Assembly: GCA_002309275.1 (NCBI GenBank)
Contig: DBXL01000218.1
Coordinates: 364-8,028, forward strand
From: Ruminococcaceae bacterium UBA1213
GTDB taxonomy: Bacteria > Bacillota > Clostridia > Oscillospirales > Acutalibacteraceae
Length of the DNA stretch: 7,665 bases
Direction of reading: 5' to 3'
The notes under the pieces were generated by a model. The model did no database searches, was not told the DNA's origin, and was given only the letters and a program-made list of their open reading frames with translations. The translations under genes were made by a program, and so were the position numbers. Numbering within the stretch: position 1 is the first letter of the stretch; each line of letters opens with the position of its first letter. Shown in pieces: positions 1 to 4,473 of the stretch.

Positions 1-134
1 GAATGGTTGATATAGCGATATTGTCCGACAACATTTTGTACGGATATTAAAGCAACCGAAGTGATTACAACAAGCATAAGTGATGAAAATAAATTCTGAG
101 AAAATGACGAAAAAAACAAATGCAATCTTTTCAT
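1..134 (-). CDS. Start of a membrane protein, probably second permease of an ABC transporter (partial)
   Basis: Only the first 44 codons are inside the window; the gene continues past base 1. The ATG (134-132) lies three bases after the stop of the upstream permease and has an excellent ribosome binding site, AAGGAGG at 149-143, eight bases away. The visible protein begins MKRLHLFFSSFSQNLFSS and continues into a hydrophobic stretch at about residues 18-34 (LMLVVITSVALISVQNVV). This is a short cytoplasmic helix followed by a first membrane segment, the usual N-terminus of FtsX/MacB-type permeases, though too little is visible to assign a family. The tight spacing after the FtsX-like gene implies cotranscription and probably partnership in one transporter. 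That it is a permease is inference; that it is a translated membrane-protein start is well supported. Confidence 0.75.
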   Translation of the reverse strand, partial: MKRLHLFFSSFSQNLFSSLMLVVITSVALISVQNVVGQYRYINH

Positions 135-137
135 CGG

Positions 138-1187
138 TCAGCCCTCCTTTATCTTTCTGATATTATTTGACCGGTAAACGAATATAAATGGTATCTGTAT
201 CAGAAAAGAAAGTCCGACAGACATAAGAAAAATTATCGTGTAATCCTCAAAGTTGTAAGTAATATTTTCATACATATTTGCTTTTGAAAAAATACTTTCA
301 TAAAACGATATGTGAAGAATGATTGCTGATATGGTACAAAAAACGGTGATAAAAACATTTTCAAATGTGTTCATCAGCAATATATGTTTTTGGGAAGCTC
401 CGACCATCATAAAAACAGAATTTTCATATCTTGCCGAATCCATGATATATTTCAGCAGAAACATGAATGAAATGACAGACACAACAAAGACTGCTATTAT
501 CAAAGCAAAATCTTTCATAATATCCGCATCTTCCATGCCGTAAAGATGTGCAGGCGTTTTTACTTCAATATCGCTTTCGGAATACATTTGCCCGAATGTT
601 TCATTCAGAAAATCACCGTATCGGAACATCATATTTTTAGAAAGTTTCTGGGATAAATATATCCTGATACGGCAGGTTTTCAAACCCAAAGAAAAATATT
701 TCTCGGCAGATATGTAGTAACTATCCGAATTTTTTACGGCTTGAATTTTGTTACCTTTGACAGTTATGTTTTCATTTTTCCCTTTTGCAGTTTCATTGAG
801 AGATGTTTCAATTATCAATGCTTTATTGCTGTCGGGAAAGTTAAGGTAAAATGTGGGGTGTATTTCCGTAAAATCAATATCATCTTTGCCGTCAGCAGCA
901 ATAACGGAAGTCAGACAAATATCCTGTATATCATATTTTTGTTCAAAATCATGTAGTTTATCGAGTGATGATACAGTAACATTGACAGGAACGGTCAAAT
1001 CTACCCTGTAAATGCGAAAGGATATGTCATCATCTGTTGAGCCGTTCTTGTAACTCAATACATTTCCGTAATAATATATCATCATGAAAATACAGACGAT
1101 ACTGCCAAGCGTATATAAAATAAAAATCAGCTTGTTTTCGGAAAAATATGTGAATATTCTGCCAACGACTAATCTAATTGTTTTCAT
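138..1187 (-). CDS. FtsX-like ABC transporter permease
   Basis: Membrane protein of 349 residues. Membrane segments lie at about residues 20-40, 227-249, 276-297 and 317-338, with a roughly 180-residue mostly hydrophilic domain between the first and second. This one-plus-three layout with a large outer domain is that of FtsX/MacB-type permeases. After the second segment the protein carries MMVGASQKHI (about 260-269), which resembles the conserved 'GAS/T-x-x-x-I' cytoplasmic helix where such permeases contact their ATPase. I chose the ATG at 1187 because AGAAAGGA lies seven bases upstream; the ATG 21 bases further up (1208) has no ribosome binding site. It is the first gene after the kinase terminator and is followed three bases later by another membrane gene. 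The substrate cannot be read; in Firmicutes such permeases beside two-component systems often handle peptides or antimicrobial resistance. No ATPase gene is visible. Confidence 0.75.
   Translation of the reverse strand: MKTIRLVVGRIFTYFSENKLIFILYTLGSIVCIFMMIYYYGNVLSYKNGSTDDDISFRIYRVDLTVPVNVTVSSLDKLHDFEQKYDIQDICLTSVIAADGKDDIDFTEIHPTFYLNFPDSNKALIIETSLNETAKGKNENITVKGNKIQAVKNSDSYYISAEKYFSLGLKTCRIRIYLSQKLSKNMMFRYGDFLNETFGQMYSESDIEVKTPAHLYGMEDADIMKDFALIIAVFVVSVISFMFLLKYIMDSARYENSVFMMVGASQKHILLMNTFENVFITVFCTISAIILHISFYESIFSKANMYENITYNFEDYTIIFLMSVGLSFLIQIPFIFVYRSNNIRKIKEG
143..149 (-). promoter_or_regulatory. Ribosome binding site of the partial membrane gene
   Basis: AAGGAGG on the minus strand, eight bases before the ATG at 134. 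It sits inside the last codons of the upstream permease, so the two genes are probably translationally linked. It fixes the start of a gene of which only 44 codons are visible. Confidence 0.8.
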
Positions 1188-1194
1188 AGTGTAT

Positions 1195-1202
1195 TCCTTT
1201 CT
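1195..1202 (-). promoter_or_regulatory. Ribosome binding site deciding the permease start
   Basis: AGAAAGGA on the minus strand, seven bases before the ATG at 1187. No comparable sequence precedes the earlier in-frame ATG at 1208, so the shorter product is preferred. Confidence 0.6.
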
Positions 1203-1229
1203 TGTCATGACAAAAAAAGAATATCAGAA

Positions 1230-1259
1230 ATTAAAATCAAATACAAGCCACTATGTAAA
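1230..1259 (-). promoter_or_regulatory. Likely promoter of the permease unit
   Basis: On the minus strand, TTTACA (1259-1254) is followed after 18 bases by TTTAAT (1235-1230). Each differs by one base from the sigma-A consensus. The expected transcript start is about 35 bases before the permease ATG. The promoter lies between the kinase terminator and the permease, so the permeases can be transcribed separately from the two-component genes. In AT-rich DNA such matches are common, hence moderate confidence. Confidence 0.45.
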
Positions 1260-1276
1260 AACGATTGTAAAAATGC

Positions 1277-1305
1277 AAAAACGATAGGAAAATTTCCTAC
1301 CGTTT
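1277..1305 (-). terminator. Rho-independent terminator of the two-component operon
   Basis: On the minus strand a 12-base stem (AAACGGTAGGAA pairing with TTCCTATCGTTT, arms 1305-1294 and 1290-1279, one G-U pair) closes a three-base loop and runs into five Ts (1281-1277), with a second T-run ten bases on. The stop codon of the kinase (TAG, 1299-1297) lies inside the 5' arm, so a ribosome finishing the kinase covers the hairpin. The element separates the regulator-kinase transcript from the permease genes downstream. Confidence 0.75.
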
Positions 1306-2505
1306 CTGAAACATAGCAACTGTTGTAAAAATATGATTTTCTTCGATATATTCAAAGTGTAAGTCCCCGTGATACTTTTTGACGGTATCTTTTACACTCA
1401 TCATACCGATACCATGATGCTCTTTATCTTTTTTTGATGTAATCAAATGCATTTTCTCTGCTGTCGGTCTGTTGTCACAACTGTTTGATATTTCGATAAA
1501 ATAAAGCTGATTATTTTTATAGAGCTTGCAATCAACGTATTTTTCCGCTGATTTTTCTGCCGATTCAACAGCATTGTCGAGAAGATTCGCAAAAATACAG
1601 CAAATATCCGTTTCTTCCATGAAACAAAAATCTGTTTGATTATGCTCAAATTTGAAAGTGATATTTTTCTTTTGACATTCCTCTGATTTTTGATTGATAA
1701 CAATATCAATAATTCGATTTCCCGTCAAATTCCGTCTGCTGTCAAAAATCGGCTGTTTTGACAATGCACGGACATAGTTATGAATATCATCTGCACTTGC
1801 CATTCCCTGAATGACGGTAAGATGATGTTTTATATCATGCATAAGTTCTCTTGAACTGTTATAATTATTTTGCAAAAGTTTGTAGTGTTCATAATCAAGC
1901 TGTTTTTTCTGTTCGGCAAGACTGATCTTCCTCAAATTTTCTGACATTCTGACATAGCTGTCATAAACATAAAGTGAAATCAAATTCATTGCAAGAAATA
2001 CAAAAACAGACATTTCCGTTAATACGCTGTCGGAATTTCGGCATTCGGCATAAAATACGCCCGACAATCCAATGACAGATAAAATCGGTATGAACAGCAG
2101 AAATTTTTCTTTCCGTATGACCTGACAGGCTGTAAAAATCACCAGAGCAGATAATACAAAAATATACAAATCGGCTGTTTGTCCATTGTTCTCAAACATT
2201 ATATCATTAAATCTGTCCTGCATGACTGTCCGTAAAATCGGGTATCGTGCATAACTTATCACCAAAAATAAGCTTGTTATCAGCAATGAATGAAATAGTT
2301 TTCGGGATAACAATAACGTGATAAGTTCAAATAGGATAAAATACAGAAAGTTACCGTAAAACAATGGATACAGCAGATATTTTATAAAATTCAATGCTAC
2401 AAACAGTACAACCGAACTGATATTTTCAAACTTTGAAAAATACATATATTCCGAGTAACAGCAAAAAGCGGATATAAATATTATGGCAATATTTTGTAAT
2501 ATCAT
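1297..2505 (-). CDS. Sensor histidine kinase, GHKL type (AgrC/ComD-like)
   Basis: Membrane sensor kinase of 402 residues. The first ~180 residues form six or seven hydrophobic segments (about 2-22, 30-50, 52-67, 72-87, 111-131, 135-153, 162-180) with very short loops, as in peptide-sensing AgrC/ComD kinases. A linker helix follows, then the phospho-acceptor motif MHDIKHHL with His at about 223, an N-box ANLLDNAVESA (about 306-316) and a glycine box HHGIGMMSV (about 363-371) for ATP binding. The start is the ATG at 2505, which overlaps the regulator's stop as ATGA and has GAGGGAG five bases upstream. An ATG 93 bases earlier (2598) lies inside the regulator gene and would add a charged tail before the first membrane helix. 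The kinase should phosphorylate the adjacent LytTR regulator. The signal is unknown; no peptide precursor or processing gene is recognisable nearby, so agr-type autoinduction is not shown. Confidence 0.9.
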   Translation of the reverse strand: MILQNIAIIFISAFCCYSEYMYFSKFENISSVVLFVALNFIKYLLYPLFYGNFLYFILFELITLLLSRKLFHSLLITSLFLVISYARYPILRTVMQDRFNDIMFENNGQTADLYIFVLSALVIFTACQVIRKEKFLLFIPILSVIGLSGVFYAECRNSDSVLTEMSVFVFLAMNLISLYVYDSYVRMSENLRKISLAEQKKQLDYEHYKLLQNNYNSSRELMHDIKHHLTVIQGMASADDIHNYVRALSKQPIFDSRRNLTGNRIIDIVINQKSEECQKKNITFKFEHNQTDFCFMEETDICCIFANLLDNAVESAEKSAEKYVDCKLYKNNQLYFIEISNSCDNRPTAEKMHLITSKKDKEHHGIGMMSVKDTVKKYHGDLHFEYIEENHIFTTVAMFQKR

Positions 2506-3215
2506 CGGTTCTCCCTCATTTTTCTGTAAAAGTCTTTTCTGAAAGTTCCGAGTTTTCTTTGAGAACCGTAAATTTTCATAGTTTTGCCGTTTTTGCACTG
2601 TACAGTAATTTGATCATCACATATTCCCGTAACATAATTCAAATTTACGATATAACTGTAATGAGGCGATGAAAAGCTGTTGCAGACACTTAATTTTTTC
2701 TGCCATTCTTTCATGGTTGTTTTTGATGTGACAGTTTCTCCTTTATCTGTTAAAACAGATGTTTTCCTCAACGAAGTGTAAATGCAGACGATTTCATCTT
2801 CATTTATTTCTGTTTCAACATTATTTGATATAAAGCTGATTTTTTGTTTTTCCTGCAATGCAATATCCAATCCCCTGAACAGTCTTTTTTCATCAACAGG
2901 TTTCTCAAGGTATCGGAATACTTTTAAATCCATTGCTTCATCCAGATACTGAGAATATGATGTAATAATAAACAATACTGCATCAGGACATTTTTTCTGT
3001 ATTTCGTAGCCAAGCTGTATGCCGTTGATATCTTTCATCTCAACGTCAAGAAAAGCTATATCAATCATTTTTGTATCCAACAAAATAAATTCTTCCGCTG
3101 AATAATATCGTTCGATAATTACTTCTCTATGGGAATTTTCAAAATATTTTAAAATCAGCTTTTCAAACTGTTCGATAAATTTTCTGTCATCATCACACAT
3201 TATGATTTTTGTCAT
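2502..3215 (-). CDS. Response regulator, LytTR family (AgrA/ComE-like)
   Basis: DNA-binding response regulator of 237 residues. The receiver domain (about 1-120) shows the acidic cluster DDD at 8-10, the phosphorylated Asp in FLDVEMKDING at about 57, Thr/Ser at about 85-86 (ITS) and Lys at about 105 (EKPVD). The C-terminal half (about 135-235) is a LytTR domain, recognisable by HYSYIVNLNYV and by the strand-rich end IYGSQRKLGTFRKDF. LytTR proteins bind direct repeats upstream of target promoters. The start is the ATG at 3215, with GGTGAAAG just upstream; an in-frame TTG at 3233 would add six residues and has no better site. The gene is first in its operon and overlaps the kinase by four bases. 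Likely targets are the permease genes downstream and its own promoter; this is inferred from context. Confidence 0.92.
   Translation of the reverse strand: MTKIIMCDDDRKFIEQFEKLILKYFENSHREVIIERYYSAEEFILLDTKMIDIAFLDVEMKDINGIQLGYEIQKKCPDAVLFIITSYSQYLDEAMDLKVFRYLEKPVDEKRLFRGLDIALQEKQKISFISNNVETEINEDEIVCIYTSLRKTSVLTDKGETVTSKTTMKEWQKKLSVCNSFSSPHYSYIVNLNYVTGICDDQITVQCKNGKTMKIYGSQRKLGTFRKDFYRKMRENR
2511..2517 (-). promoter_or_regulatory. Ribosome binding site of the kinase
   Basis: GAGGGAG on the minus strand, five bases before the ATG at 2505 and inside the last codons of the regulator gene. Together with the ATGA overlap it supports translational coupling and decides against the upstream ATG at 2598. 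Confidence 0.7.
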
Positions 3216-3248
3216 TTTACTTTCACCACACAATCCATTTCCTAGTAA

Positions 3249-3277
3249 ATTATAATATAGTTTTTCTGTTACTTCAA
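3249..3277 (-). promoter_or_regulatory. Promoter of the regulator-kinase operon
   Basis: On the minus strand, TTGAAG (3277-3272), a 17-base spacer, then a perfect TATAAT (3254-3249). The start of transcription would fall near 3242, giving a leader of about 27 bases before the ATG at 3215. The weak -35 box lies wholly within a palindrome (3269-3281), which suggests that the promoter is controlled. Confidence 0.65.
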
Positions 3278-3281
3278 GTAA
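3269..3281. promoter_or_regulatory. Palindrome on the -35 box, possible operator
   Basis: TTACTTCAAGTAA is a perfect inverted repeat of two six-base halves around one central base. It covers the whole -35 box of the regulator promoter. A dimeric repressor or activator could bind here. LytTR proteins usually prefer direct repeats, so the binding protein may not be the adjacent regulator. It is short, and chance is possible in AT-rich DNA. Confidence 0.35.
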
Positions 3282-3388
3282 AAAATGAAATCAAATAATG
3301 TTTGTACAGAGAAATTGTTGATAGGCTTTCTGACGGATGTTTTGTTTTTAATACCGGCAGTACTTCCGAAAAAATTCTACACACACTA

Positions 3389-3417
3389 TTGTACCATATC
3401 TGAAAATCCTGTATAAT
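3389..3417 (+). promoter_or_regulatory. Promoter of the truncated acyl-protein synthetase
   Basis: TTGTAC (3389-3394), a 17-base spacer and a perfect TATAAT (3412-3417). Transcription would begin near 3424, about 33 bases before the ATG at 3457. It is divergent from the regulator promoter, with about 130 bases between the two -10/-35 blocks. Confidence 0.6.
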
Positions 3418-3443
3418 TAAATCACAGTCAATATACAAAAAAT

Positions 3444-3449
3444 AAGGTG
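3444..3449 (+). promoter_or_regulatory. Ribosome binding site of the truncated synthetase
   Basis: AAGGTG, seven bases before the ATG at 3457. Together with the promoter it shows that the 5' end of this broken gene is still intact. Confidence 0.6.
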
Positions 3450-3456
3450 AATAAAG

Positions 3457-4128
3457 ATGAAATATCGCAGAATACTTTTTTCAACTAAAAATGCCTATTC
3501 ACAGGATACGAATAAAATATTCGTAAAAGCAATGAAAGAAAATTGTGAGTATCAGTACATACATTGTGCAGAATACAGAAAAATGCTTGACGGAATGAAA
3601 TTCAATCCGAATAATATTGAAAGTATGAAAGACCTTGAAAAACTTCCTTTTATACCTACTCTGCTTTTCAAGAAACATACACTTTATTCCGTACCGCCCT
3701 CAAGGACAGCGATTCGAGCAACTTCATCAGGTACAAAGGGAATAAAAAGTGAAATAGGCTTTTGCATAAGTGACCTTTATACAGGCTTGAAAATGGTTCT
3801 GCGTGTATCCAAGTTGAGAGGATTGTTTTCTCCTGTCCCGTGTCATTACATCGTCTTTGGCTATAAGCCACACAGAAGCAACAAAACTGCCGTTACCAAA
3901 ACCGCACTCGGTGCAACATTCTTTACACCTGCACTCAGCAGGACTTTTGCTCTTACATATCAAAACGGAAAGTATTCACTGAATCTTGAAAATATTCTTC
4001 AAGCCGTGATAAAGTACAGCAATTCAAGATTTCCTGTAAGGTTCATGGGATTTCCGTCATATACATATTTTTTGATGAAAATGATGGACGAAAGGGGTAT
4101 TCATATAAAACTTTTCATAACAAGTTGA
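3457..4128 (+). pseudogene. Acyl-protein synthetase (LuxE/PaaK family), 3' truncated
   Basis: LuxE-type enzymes activate a fatty acid as acyl-AMP and pass it to a protein cysteine, often beside an acyl-CoA reductase; they are about 350-380 residues long. Here 223 codons are open, starting at an ATG with AAGGTG seven bases upstream and a good promoter. The AMP-binding loop is present as ATSSGTKG (residues 88-95), and the later motif MGFPSYTYFLM (197-207) matches the family's substrate-side region. Family likeness stops at about GIHIKL (residue 219); the last few residues and the stop at 4126-4128 are read out of frame in insertion-sequence DNA. The C-terminal third, with the remaining catalytic region, is gone, so the product should be inactive. 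Family assignment is from motif recognition, not a search. Confidence 0.75.
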
Positions 4129-4365
4129 TGCAGGCAGGTATGGTACAAAGTATGTCAAGAGTGAAAAGATGCATTGATAGCGAACCAATGAAAGGCTATT
4201 GGGGAATTTTAAAATCCGAGATATACTCCCTCAAAAAAATTTACTTTCAAAGAAGAACTTACCAAAGCAATCGAACAATACATTGATTTCTACAATACAA
4301 ACCGTTATCAGCAAAGGCTCAATTGCATGACACCAATGGAATACCATCAAGCCTTTGCTGCGTAA
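4116..4365 (+). pseudogene. IS3-family transposase (OrfB), C-terminal remnant with frameshift
   Basis: Translation from 4116 gives the end of an IS3-family DDE integrase core: HNKLMQAGMVQSMSRVKRC, then MKGYWGILKSEIY with the third catalytic acid (the Glu of the DDE triad). The frame then shifts at a run of seven As (4233-4239). With one A fewer the reading continues as FTFKEELTKAIEQYIDFYN and ends MTPMEYHQAFAA at the TAA, 4363-4365, the classical C-terminus of this family. The first two catalytic Asp residues, the helix-turn-helix and all of OrfA are missing. The fragment starts where the synthetase homology ends, so it is a relic and not a mobile element able to move by itself. Confidence 0.85.
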
Positions 4366-4397
4366 AAAATTCCACCCTGTTTTTCACAGGATGGAAT
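4364..4397 (-). terminator. Hairpin terminator at the IS 3' end, stronger on the minus strand
   Basis: On the minus strand ATTCCATCCTGT (4397-4386) pairs fully with ACAGGGTGGAAT (4380-4369), using one G-U pair, around a five-base loop, and runs directly into six Ts (4369-4364). On the plus strand the same stem has a C-A mismatch and no clean T-run. It should therefore stop transcription entering the IS from the right, which in this window means read-through from the large minus-strand gene that ends at 4474. It may serve as that gene's terminator now. Confidence 0.65.
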
Positions 4398-4431
4398 TCT
4401 ATAAAAATATTTTTGTTTTTTTATCTGTTTA

Positions 4432-4450
4432 CTTGACCGGGGACGGTTCA
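4432..4450 (+). repeat. Probable right terminal inverted repeat of the IS
   Basis: Nineteen bases from CTTGACC to GGTTCA at the point where composition changes. The outer end reads TGAACCGTCCCC on the minus strand, fitting IS3-family ends. It lies 23 bases beyond the stop codon of the large gene to the right. The matching left repeat is absent, so length and boundary are estimated. Confidence 0.6.
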
Positions 4451-4473
4451 GTCGGCTGACATCCCCTGCTTTC

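Larger units (their letters stand above)
4116..4450 (+). mobile_element. 3' end of an IS3-family insertion sequence
   Basis: The remnant contains the transposase C-terminus, a hairpin terminator, an AT-rich stretch and a GC-rich terminal sequence ending GGGGACGGTTCA at 4450. Read inward from that end it starts TGAACCGTCCCC, which has the 5'-TG of IS3-family terminal repeats. No matching left repeat occurs in the window. The left boundary near 4110-4118 is therefore a deletion or recombination junction with the synthetase, not an IS end. The exact junction base cannot be read without an intact copy to compare. Confidence 0.75.

Noticed and set aside
1188..1208. Start of the permease at the ATG at 1208
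   Set aside because: No ribosome binding site precedes it; the site AGAAAGGA at 1202-1195 serves the ATG at 1187.
2506..2598. Upstream extension of the kinase to an ATG at 2598
   Set aside because: It lies within the regulator gene and adds a charged tail before the first membrane helix, while the ATG at 2505 has a ribosome binding site and the typical ATGA overlap.
3216..3233. TTG start adding six residues to the response regulator
   Set aside because: The ATG at 3215 gives the normal receiver N-terminus (MTKIIMCDDD) and has GGTGAAAG upstream.
3285..3416. An AgrD-type autoinducing peptide gene
   Set aside because: The frame has no ribosome binding site, lacks the conserved acidic tail motif of AgrD, and no AgrB-like protease is present. 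It is kept only as a low-interest finding.
4450..4473. GGGGA/TCCCC pairing across the IS end as terminator of the large gene
   Set aside because: The stem is only five bases with a long loop and no T-run; it arises by chance from the IS terminus and flank. The hairpin at 4364-4397 is a far better terminator.
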